The notes: a model not told the origin generated them from the sequence alone. 64,000 bases of DNA from Spinacia oleracea (GCF_020520425.1 NC_079487.1:110332141-110396140); one strand, 5' to 3'. Shown: positions 1 through 15,312, counted from the stretch's first letter. Made by a program: numbers and translations.

Positions 1-3000
1 TCTAAATTGAAACATAAATCATCCCTTGTATTGTAGAATCTAAAGAATTGATTGTACAACTGCCTGCACATTCATTGATATTGTATAGATTGTTATTGAC
101 TTCTTCAATTAGTTCATTGTTATGTAGTTCTATAGCCATCCTTTTCATGCTCATTATCCATCTTCTTTCCTCTTCTTGGATTGTGCATTTGTGCTGTAGT
201 TTCTGCATCTGAAAGTATAATGTTGAACAATCTTAATATGTTATTGTGCTGCTTACTTGTTTCTTGCAGTCCTTTTACGTTCATTTACCCGCTCGTCATC
301 CATCTTCGTTCCCTGAGCTTGAAGTTCCAACAGTTCTGCAGGTAATTATTTCTACCATTATGTTCTATTGTTCTGTTTGCAGGTGTCCCATGAGAATTAT
401 TTCATTTATTTATTACTGTAATTTTTTATTGGGCATTATTATGCCATTATTATTATTGATGCTCCTACAGTTTGTAATGGGTGGACCATATCAGCATATC
501 TTATGGAATTCTGATGCAGGATAATGACCTGTGAATCGTGGGGTTGGAATTTTTAAATAAAATGTATAAAGTATAAATGGGAAAATAATATTTTACATTA
601 GTTGGCTATTTGACTTGTTTTGGACTTTTTACTTTGATTCCTTGATATTTGAAGAACGATGAGGAATGAGTTGTTTTGTGTTTTTCATTTGGAATAAAAG
701 GAAAGTTTCTGTGATGAACCGTAGTGAGTAATATTAGGTAGAAGACAAATCAGGTAGGGGTAGTAGAATGGTTAAAAATTAGGGCACATTAGGTTATGAG
801 GGGCATGTTTGAGAATTTTGGTAAAGCTTAGGCTTTGGAGAGTGGTGACCTCAAGTCACTAAATTTAGAGATTGGTGGCCTCAAGTCACTACTTTTGTAT
901 CCCCTTTTGTGTTCTTCATCCATTAAGCAAATTAAAACAGTTTCTGCCATTATTTTTATGCTCAAATTTACGGTTCGTTACAGTTTATTGATAGCTATAT
1001 TTGACATTGTGTGACTAGCTTATAGGGTAGTTTCTTGTTTGCTTAAAGTGGACATCCTTTATGGATAGTACTACAGACATGTGTATGATTTTTGTTGTTC
1101 GTGTGATACTTTTTCTCTGAATAAAACTGTAGTAGGTATATACCAAGCTTAGGTGGTTCCTGAACGCTGTAGTTGCAAATAATCTTGGTGGATCCCGAGT
1201 TTTTCCTTTCCTCATTTCTTTTCTTTGTATGGTTTTACAGTCAGCGGCGTTGATGTCTCTTGGCCTCCTTTTTGAAGGATCTGCTCATCCTCAGACTATG
1301 CAATTTCTGATGGTATTATGTTTCTTTATTGCTTTCACTGTTCAGTTTGAGCTTGAGTACTTGAAGCGCTTCATCTCATCAGTTAGCATAATAAGAAAAT
1401 ATAGTGGATTTGAAGTCCTTTTGAGATAATCTGGTTTCCCAGTCCTTACTAACCCTGGCTTTGTTAGTTACACTATCTTCCTGAAGTTTGTTACTGTTCT
1501 TGGTTAAGAGCAAGCTAAACTATTGCTTACAATTTTTAGTTTTGACTGCTCTTTGTAGCCAATTCTGTCTGGACTGGCTACACTAAGGGGTTATTTACTG
1601 GTTCCACAAATTTGGAACTAAATAATTGGAAATGAGTGTAATTTTTTGTTTTTCTTGGTGCAAGTGTTAATTTTCTATTGTGTGTATTCTGTACATGATA
1701 TTTCTGAGGGTTGATTAGTCTTTTGCATCTCTAATTGTCATTAACCAACTAGGAGTGAGGCTGCACACATTTGGAGATCCCTAGACCTATCTCTGGGGAG
1801 TCCTTCGTCTTTTTTATTGTTTTTTGGGGTGGGAAGAGTGGGACTTTCTTGCTCTGGAGCATTAGCTAAGGTTTATGCAAATCGTGACTATATGATTTAG
1901 TTTATTATGTGTGCTTCTTTACTGATTCCTCTAGTTAATCCTCATAAATGTAAAGAGCCACTAACTTAATGCATCTTCATTCTTCAACACAGGGGGCCCA
2001 TGTCTAACTATTAACATCTGACCGATTCTTTTGCAGGCTGAAATAGGACGTAGAAGCGGTGGTGATAATGTGCTTGAGAGGGAGGGCTATGCTGTTTCTG
2101 CTGGATTTGCACTTGGACTTGTTGCTTTGGGTATGAATGATTAGATCAAGTTTTCTTGAAATACCTATTCCGGCTCACTGCGTTTTCCAATTGTAGGCCG
2201 TGGAGAGGATAAATTCGCTTGCATGGATACGTTGGTCGATCGATTGTTCCACTATGCTGGAGAAAAAATTGATGCATCTCGTCAGGTACTCATCGTATGC
2301 CACGTAAATTTTCTATCTCTATTTGTGAAACCTAGTGCTGCTTAAACCAAATAATGCTGGAATCTGTTAACCCTTTCTGAAAATTTTCTCTTTTGTTTTG
2401 TCAGGAAAAGTCCCCCTTCATATCAGTGACAGATGAGCACAGCCGGGGTGTGGGACAGGTAAAATAAAAGAAAGCCTTGGATCAGTTGGATGTGAAAGCA
2501 TCTTTCTGGGCCTTTTCTTTGTTCAGCTGTATTGTAGATGCCTTGAGATTTGAGTAGACATTATTTTCCCCTCTGTTTGCGTTATCTTAGCAGATGTTGG
2601 ATGGGGTTCCTGTTAATGTAGACGTCACTGCACCTGGAGCTATAATTGCTTTAGCTTTGTTGTTTTTGAAGGTATGTGTTTTAGAAATCTCAATCTGGTG
2701 AGCCAGATCAAGTACTGACTTGATAAATTGTCTTATTATGCTTTGAAATTTATGTTGTTTGCTATATGGTGATTGAGGACAACCTAATTAGTTTTCAACT
2801 CCATTGGTATGCGAGAAAAATATATTTATCTCATTGGAACAGTATTTTATTGATGGAAATACAAACAAGTCACTTGCAAGGACCAAATCTATTCGTTGTC
2901 ACTTTATAACTCACATTTAAGGTCCTATGTGGTTAATTTATAGTTACCTTTTTATTAATGTGTATGTCTGCGATGTCTGTAAACTTTAGTGTACGTTTTC

Positions 3001-4968
3001 AAGATTCATTTGCTGGTGATAGTTAATAGTCAACTATTATTAACTATAAAAGTATAATAGGTATGTTAAGTTAATAAAAACAACAACAATACACACAACT
3101 TTAAATGTCGTTTTCCAATCAATTTTACAAAAAGTTAAAATACCATCAGACGGAAAATGCACAAGGGCGCAATAATCTACCCCACAAGGTTTGTGTTAAA
3201 CTTCATGTGGAATATAATTGCAAGTTCAACTTCTCCCCTGATATTCTTTAGTCTTTCTTTTAAATACAATTATAAACATATGATTACTTCTAGAATTAGG
3301 TAACATGCAACCTAATTCTTTAGTCAAAATATGATTCCCAAATCATACATGATACATTTAGTATTTTTAGTTTGTCCTATTAAAGATAAAACTCATAAAC
3401 ACCATTATTGATTAATAATGTCACAAAATTGATTTTCTTACAATGGCCATCATTGCATATTGGTTTAAACGATTCTTTTGGATTATATTAACATTTCCAT
3501 TTAAAAGATTTCATTAGCTATTCACTAATATCAATTGATATGTTTCTGGACATAACCATCATTTGCGTAACAGAATAATTTTTGAGAGATATAAGTAATT
3601 GAGATAAAAGATCCAACACTAAATTTTTAAGTACGTATATTACCGGCCATTAAATTCACCAGCCCTTTTCATATTTGGATCAATAAACAAACCGGTGCAT
3701 CTGATTATAGAGAGATGTTGCCTATAAATGAAGAATGGTTGTGTAGGTGTACAATTTTTTTAAAACGACCTGTTTTATATTTTAACAGAACCGTATTCTA
3801 TTAACTGTTCCTATAATAGTCTCCAACTACTAACATAGATACACCCAAAATGTATCATGTTTCAGTTTATCGAATAATAAACGACCTTGATCAGTAACAA
3901 CCTATCCCTTAAAGTTAATCTTATTGTTATTATCCCGTAACATAAATTAAAGTGTAATCAGTAAATTTGCAAATTACTCCGTATTTGATAAGAATGAGTA
4001 ATTGCAAATGAAAAAGTACTTTGAACACCTCTATGTATGTACTTCATTTGGTAGTGATTCATTTTACTTTATTTCCTAGAAAATAATAAAACAGTGCTTG
4101 AAATTCAAAAAACATGTTGAACCCAGCACCTCCATACCTTTTTCTCATATCTTATTGTCTCTCTTCTCCTTATCTAAGTAATTTAGGGGTTTTCAGAGTT
4201 TGGTGTAAACCACACCATGCAAATAATTTTTTATTTGTTTGATTTGGAAAACAAATTCAAATTGCAATTTATGGTTTGGTTTTCCGAAAATTTGAAACAA
4301 ACCAAACCGAGCGCAAACGTAATAAACCATCTTATGCATAAAATATTCTTTTATATTTTAAAAAGAATTGTATCCAATATACATTGACCCAAAAGTATTA
4401 GTATTGATTTATGTGATTTATTCTGCAATATATTAATTTTCTCAAACATTTTTTAATGTCTTTAGTTAAACATTTATGTTACAAACTACTTTGACCAAAA
4501 AAAATTTGTTAACCGAAAACAAAACAACACCAAACCGTTTAAATGTGATTTGGTCCTGTCATGCATGTATATAGCTTGTCAATTTAATTACTTTCCTTGT
4601 TTTTTTCCTTTTTCCTTTCATTTGTTTGCCAATTTAATTACTTTCCTTTTTTCTCATTCGATTGATATTGCTTCTCTTTTATTTAGTTTTTTCTTTATTT
4701 GGTTAGACAATTATTCTCCTTGCCTTTTTCAATTGTTTCCAAAATTAGAGAGTAGTTGAAAGAGGAGTATTGGGGTTTAAGAGCCCTCAGATTAACCACC
4801 ACTCCGCTTTAATAATATAGATGTCTGATTAATGCGTACTTTTGAATCTGCAATCTTCAGTTAAGAATCTGTTTACCATACTTGGAGTTTACCTCTGTGT
4901 TCTTTCTTTATTTTGTGACCAAAATACAAGCAACCGCTTAGCTTCAAGAACATTTTTCCTTGCAAGTT

Positions 4969-5058
<90 letters not shown>

Positions 5059-6852
5059 TTGAAACTCACGAATGGAGTGTAACCCATATAGAAAAGGAGG
5101 GGTAAGGAAAAACTCAACAAAGAACTAGTGCCCTCAAACAGTAAAACTATCATGAAGCAGTTTAACTACAAAATTAAATGTCGGGAAAAGAACTTTAGAC
5201 CTTGACAAGGGGAAGTTATGTCCTGAAAATTCCTTTGGTTTTTGTCTTTCCATGTGCAATTCCAGACTGCCAATAAAATCATCTTCCACTTAAGCAAGCC
5301 AACCTTTCTTTTCTTTCCAAGTTACAAAATCCTCTTTCATAGAATAAGGCCGGACCCAGCTCATCCCAGGGATCCAAACAAGGCTGGTGATAAGTCCCGA
5401 AGGGGAACCCAAGGAATTGAGGGAAAGAAGACTAAAGGACGATAAACAATAAAGCAATCTCTTCCTCCTTGAAACACACAATGCAATGGCTTTTAATGAA
5501 AAATTACTCTCTTAAGAACATCCTTGGGTCGAGATTTTCTCTTTGACACATGAAAACAAGCTCTAAGAGGAGTTTTTCAGTTTAATAACCTCATAAATTC
5601 AAGTTCCAATTCCAGCTTATCTTTCAGATCACTACTCGCATGAAAAAGGGTAAAGAACATAAAAAACTTCCTTAGCTCTTTGTTATCAGGGGAATAAACC
5701 CCCTTCATAGTTACTATACATGGTTGCAAACTGAAGTTGCTATCCACTAGCGTATATGTTAAAATTTTTCTTAAATAGGTGTCTACCTATGGAAACCCCT
5801 AAGGGGCGTTTGTTTCGCGTGGGATAGAGGGAATGGAAACTAGTATCCTTTGATGTAATATGTTCTTTGGGTGTGATTTGATGAATCAACCTCTCGTCCT
5901 CCTCTCACCATTGGTCCACCAACTTTTCTCACTTTCATGGTGTCTCCACGACTACACCCCTTCTGCTGCTGCCGCTAACTCCCTCCACGTTGCCGCCGTT
6001 TCCGCCCCAGCTTGACACCGTCTTTGCGTCGCCCCGACCCTTTTGCCATCATCCCTTCTCTCTCTTCCTTATTTTTTGTGTTTTACCATCACCATAAAGG
6101 GTTGAATTCGAGGTTTTATAGGTCAGATTCGAATATAAAAAATTTTAGATCTGGAGTTTCTAGGTAGAACTAGTTAGTGGGCCGGGGCGATGCCCTGGAG
6201 TGTTGCATATAGTTCTAGTTTTTTATAGTCATTTCAAATTCACTTATAAATTGGTTAACCAATTACCGTCAGTCCGTCAAACTAATTTTTTGAGTAATTC
6301 TGCATTATTTGTGTAAATTTTTATTTTTTGTACCTACTTTACTTATGACTTGTTCGTAAAAAATTTAAGTTACAATTGTATATTGAGTTACAAAGCCGAA
6401 ATATACTTTGGAGGGAAAAAACACATTTGATTAGCTAAAATAAAGCACAGTATTAATTTTACCTATTCTTTTCTCTGTTAATTTCATGGTTTCATGTTTG
6501 ATCTAAAAACATTTCTAGAAAACATAAATGATTCGATTAGTAAATGAAAAAAAATTAAGAAACTTTTTGTTACCATAAATTATTATTCAAGTACATAAAT
6601 TTGGGTATTAAAGGTTTATGCATTCATAAGTACGATTCTTTTTTTTAGTAGTTTTAGAGTCATAAATTGTGTGATTGGAGTGATGGTTGAGACTTTCCAT
6701 TAACATATAAGAGGTCATGAGTTCAATGATGGATAACAACTTTTTTTATGAGGATGCAATAAACGATGTGTGCGTATGACATGGCACTGCTACGCCATGT
6801 TACTTGCCAAATCATCGTGACACATGGAGAGATGTCATGGAATGCCTTGGAG

Positions 6853-6892
<40 letters not shown>

Positions 6893-9800
6893 TTTTTTAC
6901 TCTTGATATTTTCCCCCGAATTTTAAGGGTTATGGCTTTTGGGTGTTTTTTAGTTTTTGGGGTGGATTAAAGGTGGTGGGACTATTTTCGGGTGGAAGGC
7001 TGTTTTCGGTGGGTGGAAGGATCGTGTGGTGACTGGGAGGGTGATTTCGGTTGGTGGGGTTCTTTCGGGTGGCTGTGAGAGGTTTTGTGTGGCTGGTAGG
7101 GTGATTTCGAGTGGCTGTGATAGTCGTTTCCGGTGGCTGGAAGGGTGGTTTGGTGGTTTCGGGTGGTGGGGTAGTGTCTATGTCTGGAGTTGTATTGGTG
7201 GATGCAGTGGTTCGGCCAACGGAGGTGGGGCAATGATGATGGTTATAGGGCGGCAACAGCAGTGGTAGGGAATTAGCCTTGTTGATTCTCGTTCCCTTTC
7301 CTGAATACCCCATACCAAACGCCCCCTAATTGGACTGCAATTAAACAGACATTCTGTATATTTCTGGCATTAAGAAAATTGTCTCAAAGCATTGAATTTT
7401 GAAGAAAAAAATGTTTCCAATTTATGATCCCGCCAACTTTGCCGCATATATATAGAAGATTCTTGCAAATTTACCTCCTAGTTGTACTGTACTTGGCCTG
7501 AAGAATATATACTCCAAATTTCTAGAATAATACCAAGTAGGTTTGAAGGCTTGAACCCATCAGTTCTTTTGAGATCATTGACCTTGGCCCTGCTGTTCCC
7601 ATGGAAGATGTCCCATGACTAGATATCAAGATGGGGGTTAAAGGTATCATCATGATTCACAAGTGATTGATTCTTTGTTATTCTTTGTTGTGTACATGGA
7701 GTTGTAACTTTCTGTGATCCCAACCTCTCTGTTTCATATCGAAATGTGCATCAAATTTTCCGAATAGGCTTTCCTTCATAACAATACGTATGAGAGAAAA
7801 CACTATCATTGGGTTTTGAATTTTTGATCCTATGGTTCAACACAATACCTTGATTTTTTTGGATTGATTCTATTACATGAGCTAATTCTGAAATTTTATC
7901 TATTTTACATTTTGTTTTGAAGGTAATTTATCTATTTTACATTGATAGGCATATGTAATTTTTTCTTTTTCCTTTTTTGTATTTATGAGCCCAAAACCTT
8001 ATTATTGATTCTACCTTGCTTCCTCTCTATCAGTTCTTTTATGTGCGTACTTAGGCACATCCTATTTCACCATGTTTTTACTTTGAATGTGTAGTACCTC
8101 AAACTTTCTTTCTTTGCTGCAGCTTAAAACAATTTCCATAAAGGATGATGCATGTGTAGCTAGCCTGTTTTGTTTTAGTATCTGCTAGCACAATTTGTTT
8201 TCTTTTTTCTTTTCGTAATGGATAAATTTATGAGCTATTGCACCAACATGATTTCAGTTTTCGAGATGATATATATCTTAAATTGCTCATATGAACTTTG
8301 TCAACTTGCTGTATCATCTGACCTGGCTTTTTGCACAACTATTTCAGACTGAATCAGAAGTGATTGTTTCCAGACTTTCCATTCCCCGTACAAATTTTGA
8401 GTTGCAATATCTGAGGCCTGACTTCATTATGCTTCGCGTTATTGCACGAAACTTGATAATGTGGAGCAGGTTTGATGCCACAGAAGAATCTTTTGATTTG
8501 GAGAATTGACCATAGCTCTAAAACTTATTAAGTAGCTACTCTGAACTCATGCAGGGTTAAGCCAACCAAAGAATGGGTTGAGTCTCAGATTCCTCAAATT
8601 GTGAAAGAAGGTATTGGGGCTCTTGGTGATGAACGGACTGATATGGATGAGGTGGATGAAGAAGCAATTGTCCAAGCATACATGAATATTGTTGCCGGAG
8701 CTTGTATATCTCTTGGTAAGTTCGGTTTGCTATCCTCTTTCCACTTTCATATGCAGAAATTTACTTTTTTGTTTTAATTTCAATAATTGTGGCATTTGCT
8801 TGTATCACATCACCTTGTTGTACGGTATTTTACTTAGAAATCCTCCCCCCCTTTCACGTTCTTCTTTTTGACCTAAATATGAGTTGCTGCCTAATCCCTA
8901 CACTTCTGTAGTTCATTAGTTTCTGAAGAAACACGAAATTTTAAATAGTAAACCTGGTGGTAAAAATGTCTGCCTATCATTGGTGACGATTGACTTGCTG
9001 AGCACATTTTTCAATCTCTTATATCCTTGTATCCTTTCAACTTTTTTTATTGTATACTTTTATATGTTTGTTTATCCTATAGGACGCAGTGATCAATAAT
9101 TGTATAGTAAAGGCTTGTAAACAGGTCATTTGTAATTTTGTATTGCTAATGTTTTCTAGCACATGCATGTTTCACCCTTGTATACTCTTCAATTGCGCCT
9201 TAGATTTTCATCTTTAGTTTGAAAAATACGCTGCACTTTTTCCAATCTTTTCGTGCATTTTTTTAATGGAGGGTTGGGACATTTTGGGGGTGGGAGGCGA
9301 GGAGGGGCCGAGGGGGATCAATTTTGTAATGCATTTTCTGTTGTGATCCAATATTGTATAACTGGACATGATTTTACCTTTGTGTAACTTCCTCCTTTTA
9401 CTTGTTAATAGAAGAACAAATAAAAATTTTAATTTCGGCTTTTAGATTTATTTGGAAGTCCTGAGCTCCACTTAAAGTGGGAGATTTTGTATGCACCGTG
9501 ACATTGGGTAGAATCAATACTAATTATATGCACCAAAGTAGAAGATTAGGGATGGCTATTTCTCTGGATATGTGCATGTTGGGTCGTGGACTCTTGGCAA
9601 TAGTGAGTCCTGCCGTATGTCTTTATTCATTGTGAGATGGCTAGTAATATTTGGAGGCTAATTGCAGCGTACGTAGATCACCAAGTTTACCCTTGTATTG
9701 TTTTAGTCCTATTGAAGTTCACTTTGTGGGCTCTGAAAGGGCAAAGGAGGAGAAGATGTGGTGGCGGCGATGCTTTTTTGGCAATCCTTTGGTGTTTTTG

Positions 9801-12800
9801 TTTTGAAAGAAATGTGTTATTTTCTTAGGAATCGCTTTATCTTGTGATTTGTTGTGGGATAGAAATATAGAATAACTCCTCCTTCTTTGTGTTCTTTTTA
9901 ATAGTTACTCAATGTAATATCTAATTTAAAGCGGTGAAATTACTCAATGTAACTCATTCTCCTTCTTTGTGTGCTTTAAACGTAACTGGGCTAATAAATA
10001 ATTTCTTCCTTGCTGTTTGGATAACTTATCCTCTGTTCTACTTTCTGCTGATTGCTCATTTATAAAAAAAAAATGTATCTCATATTGTACTTCTGCCTGA
10101 TCTACCTGAAAACTTGTACTTCCCATTTTGTTTCCTAGTTCTAGCTTCAACAAGCAAATGGAACTCCTATAGTTCTTTGGTAAGGACTAAGGAGTGTAAA
10201 CTGAAAAGCTTGGGGATTGGAATTTACTGTTGGATATTTTGGGGTGTGGCGGGGTATTTGACGTTAGGATTTAGTGATGGAGCCTAGGCACAAGGCTCAG
10301 GCGCGCGCCTTTTGAATACGAGGCGCACATAATTTCCTAGTAAACCTTAAAATTCAGTATAGAACAAAATTAACACAATTTATACTCAAAACAACATAAT
10401 ACTAGGAGTGTCAAATTTTCTTGCCGGTTTATAAGCGTCGCGTGATCCCGTCGATGGAGTGCCTGAATTATAACCTTCCATGGTAATTACAAGTTGGAAA
10501 TATGAAAATTAACTCATATTATGCTACTGCCACTACCCAACAAGCTTAGGTTGTAGAGGATATGACCATTGATAGGTCACATGGGGTGTGTTTTATATCA
10601 TTGGAAAAGAAAAAAAAGTAAATAAAAGATCCACGTCAGCCTGATTCGCCTGAAAACTGAAGGCGACGGCACTGCGCACTGTGCCTTACTTTAAGGCGCT
10701 GCGCCTTGTGCCTTACTTAAGGCGCACGAAGGCGCGCGCCTAGAGAGCTGAAGGCGCCGAAGGCTGAGCCTAGGTGAGCCTTGAGCCTAGGCGCGCCTTG
10801 GGCGCGCTTTTTTAAACTAATCCTTTTAAGGTGGTCATTATAATACTTGTAATAGGTTCGAAATTTTTGAATCAACTTCCCGTATTTATCATCTTCTCCT
10901 TTGCCTTGTTGTCTCCCTCTCGTGAGTCGTGATCATCCCATCATGTACAACCAGTGATACCTAAGTCGTGGTATGCTTTGGGATGCAAAACAGGTATAGG
11001 AATGAAATTCTCTACCTAGAAATAGTAATTGCTAGTCTAAAAGTGTACTACTGTTCCATATACCACGTATCAATTGGCACTATCGGGTCTTGGTTCATGG
11101 GGAGATTAGTGAGTTGGGTAACATTGGTCCAAACCATCAGTTCCTGGCACTTTGAGCTTTTTCTTTGGGGCCAATAGTAAATCATGATATCTGTTACATC
11201 TATAATCAATATCTTTCTCCTGGTGATGGATTCTCTTCTGATGAACTACACAAATCAGTGTCGTTATGTGGTTTTACCTTTACTGTCTCTCACCTCCAGT
11301 TAGCTAAGCACTCAGCAATGTCCCCTCTTTATATTTCCTTTCTGCAGTTATGCAGTATCAATTGGCAGTGGCTTACTTCTGTACGCAGGGCACTAGGGCG
11401 CCAGATTCTGCTCAGTGCCTTCAACGCTGCCTTTTGAAATATCTATAAATTTTTCGGATTTTTCATGAAATACCCCCGAGTTTTTGCAAAATTCACCAAA
11501 TGCCCCTCGACTTTCAGAAATTCACCAAATACCCTCCACTTTTTAACAAATACACTATATACCCTTAGTGAGCATTTTCTGTAAATTCCGTTAGATTTCC
11601 GTCAACTTTAACCTAATTAACTCTATTAATCCATACTTATCTTAATTACCCTAACTAAATTTAAAAATAAAAAACTTTATTTTCCTTTACTTATTTCCCT
11701 CACCATCTTCCATCTTATGCCCAATCTCTCTCCCCACCTTCATTCTTCGGTTCTTCCTCTTCTCCTCACCATTGAAATCCGCCCAATATCTCTCCTCCCC
11801 CTTAAATTTGCTTCAAAACCAAAACAAAAAGCTAATTAACACAAAAATTGCAACAATCACCCTTTTACCAGTCATACTAGTAATCCCAGACTCCCTGAAC
11901 CCACGAAATATAGCCAATGCCACCAAGAACTGAGCCGCACCCACGTCCTTTCACTCAACGACGACGACAAGGGGCTCGAATCGGAACACTCACCCGGACG
12001 AGTCTGAGTTGGTCGATTCGGGCGAGTTAGCTGACTCGCCGGCGACGATTGTGGTGGTGGGTGGGAAGATGAGGTTGAGGATCGAATTCGGGTCCACCGG
12101 GTCGTGGGAGATGAAAGCCCATGTGCCTCATTTGGGGTTGTTTAGGAGGTGAGAGAAAATGGAGATGCGGCCGGAGCAAGAGGAGGTGGTTTAGTAGGAA
12201 GGGTGGTGGTTAATGGTGTTGAAAAGAGGTATGATTGGTGCGTCAATTTGTGAGGAGTATGATTGTGTGCTTCTGCTAATGCTATAGCCACTGAATTTGT
12301 GAGGCATTATTTTGATTTTTATTTTCAAATTTGAAAGGGAGAGAGGAGAAAGGTTAGTAGCAGATCGGGATTGGGAGTCCATTGAAGAAGGAGAAAGGGA
12401 AGTAGCAGATCGGTATTGGGCATCCATGGAAGAAGGAGAGAGGGAAGATAAAAGGGGTGAGTTAGGAGGAAGGTTAGTTGTGGGTTGGCATTTAAATATT
12501 TTTTAGGGTAGTTGATTAGATTAATTAGGAGTTAATTAGTTTAGTTAAGGAAAAAGTTAACGGAAAAGTTAACGGAGCTAACGGAAAATCGTCATTAAGG
12601 GCATCTTGTGTATTAAGTTTATAAATAAGAGTATATAGTGTATTTGTTAAAAAGTGGAGGGCATTTGGTGAATTTCTGAAAGTCGAGGGGCATTTGGTGA
12701 ATTTTGCAAAAATTCAGGGGTATTTCATGAAAAATCCGTAAATTTTTACATTAGATCTTAGTGGAACATGCGTTTGCCAATTCTAGCATGAAAATGGCTA

Positions 12801-15281
12801 AGATGTGAACCTGCGGTGTAACAATAACTCAACTAAAGTATGGTGAAAGGTGAATGATTTACAGTGGAAGGCGTTTCCATATGAAATGTAGAAGTGAATA
12901 TGGGCAATGAAAACATGTCAAGATGTTAGAATTCTGAATTTCGTTACTTGCCTGGACCTAGAAAAATACTTCCAACCTCTTTCTTATATCTTCTATTGTC
13001 ATTTGGTCATATCTAAGTTCTTACTTTCTACTTTCAGTACCTTGTGAGTGGAAATTTATCTGCTGTCTTATTTATTTGTTTTTTACTTTCTACTTTGTGA
13101 GTGGAAACAATTTTTCGATTTCTCCAATACCATTTCCGTTCTTTTGGCAGGATTGAAGTACGCTGGATCAAGAAATGCCAATGCTCAGGAATTGCTGTAC
13201 AGCTATGCTATCTACTTCCTGAATGAGGTCTTTATCCTGTTTATCTTATTTTGTCATTTCTTTCAATTGATTGCCAGTCTCATGTTTGAATTTTGCAGAT
13301 TAAGTCTATTTCTGGTACAGCTGGTAGTATGTTTCCCAGAGGGTTGTTAAAGTTTGTGGACCGGAGCACACTGGAAATATGTCTCCACCTTGCTGTCCTT
13401 TCCCTGGCATTGGTAAATGAAAGCACCAAATTATAGTTTTTACTGTTTATATAAAAATCTATTGCAGTACTGGCTTCTTTTATCTGCTTTTTGATGCTAG
13501 CTTCGGAGCAGGTTATGGCTGGTTCTGGGAACTTGCAAACATTCAGATTGCTCAGATTTTTGCGCGGTCGAAATTCTTCTGATGGACAAGCTAATTTTGG
13601 CACTCAAATGACTGTAAGTGTTATTTATGTCCTATACAGTTGATGTTCTGAATAGTTTGTAGCTTCCACCTTTCATGTTTGCTGCTCTGTTTATAAATCC
13701 TTCGCATTCTCAGTGCCACTGCTAATGTAAGTTCTGTGTCATTCCTTAGGAATTTCTTTCCCTTTTTTGCACTCATTCACTCTATCTGTCTGTCCCGCTC
13801 TCCTATGTCTCTCTTGATATTTTAGCCTTACGGGAATTTTTGTTAGCTTTTGTATGAAGCATTCAGAACATAGGAAACAACTAAAACAATGCATCACAAT
13901 CAATATGTAGTGCATTTCTCTATTAAGTTTTAGCAGAAGACTAGTTGCTTTAGAGAATGTGAAAGATAGCCCGACATGCCAGAACTCTGGGCTCACAGCA
14001 TCTTTCTGGGGCTTTTCTTCAGGGGGTGGGATGTGGCGTGGGTTTTTGAGCATTTGAATGGTCTTGTAATCCCGAGGACAAATGGTTATTTATTTCCCTC
14101 TTGCCTGCACAATCATTAGTCGCGACAACTTGCGTTACAAGTAATTTTGGCTTCATCTCTGTCTCTCGAAAGCTTGAATATTCTTCACATTTGCTTTAAA
14201 TTCCAGTTTATTAATCAATCATCTTCTTCTTCCCTTAAAATCTGCCATTAATGGTGTATTGGTGTCTAAGCTAAGTTAATTCCTAGCTTTGCATAAGAGG
14301 AATGCAAAATTCATTTGGTTAGTTCTGAAGGGATGTATGTCTTTTAGAAACTCGTCATTATTATCAAAATGGGGTTCGTGTGTCTTGGCTTACAAATTTG
14401 CATGATCCAAATGCCTTTCTTCCTTAAAAGTTTTATGGTACAACAAGAGGCTCCTTGACCACTTTCAGTAATTTGTTTGGCCATGATGGGGTGTTGACAG
14501 TACCACTTAGATACCTGTCGTGTACTGTTCCACCAAATTGTGTTCTCCCTTAGTCTTTTATAAGTGCTTATTTCTTTCCTTTATTGCTCTATAAAGTATT
14601 CGACTTCGTTTCAATAATATTTTTAATAACTGTTGCATATTCCTGTAAAAAATCATAAGAAGAATGTGAATGAAACATAAGTGTTTTTTATTCGACTGCC
14701 TTGATGTAGGTAAGCCTGGCAATTGGCTTTTTGTTTCTTGGAGGAGGAATGCGATCGTTTTCTTCTAGTAAGAGTTCTATTGCAGCTTTACTGGTTACCC
14801 TCTATCCTCGTTTTCCCACTGGAACAAATGATAATCGCTGCCACCTTCAGGTACATTTATTGGTCTCCATTTACCGCTCATCTTTGCTTTGCAGCTATTT
14901 TTGAAACGTTAAATTTTTTGAAGCATGAATTTGCTTACCGTCTCGTGTCTTTTAGCTCAATATTTCATAGGTTAAAGCTGCTATAGCAACTCTCTTTGTC
15001 CTCTCACTGTTTATCTGCTTGAGAAAATTCCGTAGGTTATATAGGCTCATGTGTGATTAACTGCCTCCTCTTCCCTTTGATTTACTAAGAATTTATCTCT
15101 GAGCAGTTCAGCCATAAGTTTAGATCTGAGCTTGAGGATTCTTAGCTTTATTATGCAGAACAAATTTCTTAGGCACACTTCTATAACCATATTTTTGGAA
15201 AGACGCAGTAGCTAATTTACCATCAGGTAACAGCTAAAGTAGAAAGTATGGTCAATGTAGCCTTTTGCAAATACCATTAGC

Positions 15282-15312
<31 letters not shown>

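Larger units (their letters stand above)
5803..7326. mobile_element. PIF/Harbinger-like non-autonomous element, interrupted by a Helitron
   Basis: The left end GGGGCGTTTG and the right end, read in reverse GGGGGCGTTTGG, form imperfect terminal inverted repeats that continue as GGGATAGAGGGAATGG-like sequence inward. Both ends are flanked by TAA (5800-5802 and 7327-7329), the 3-bp TWA target of this superfamily. Without the inserted Helitron (6170-6892) the element is about 800 bp. It has no transposase. The right half is a degenerate tandem of GGTGGTTTCGG-like words that creates Pro/Thr-rich open frames on the minus strand, which I do not consider genes. Confidence 0.75.

Noticed and set aside
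4842-5153. Open frames on both strands encoding long Tyr-Ile repeats
   Set aside because: They are simple translations of the (TA)n microsatellite.
6930-7313. Pro/Thr-rich open frame of 127 residues on the minus strand and its plus-strand partner
   Set aside because: They come from GGTGG-type tandem words inside a Harbinger-like element; no domain, no splice context.
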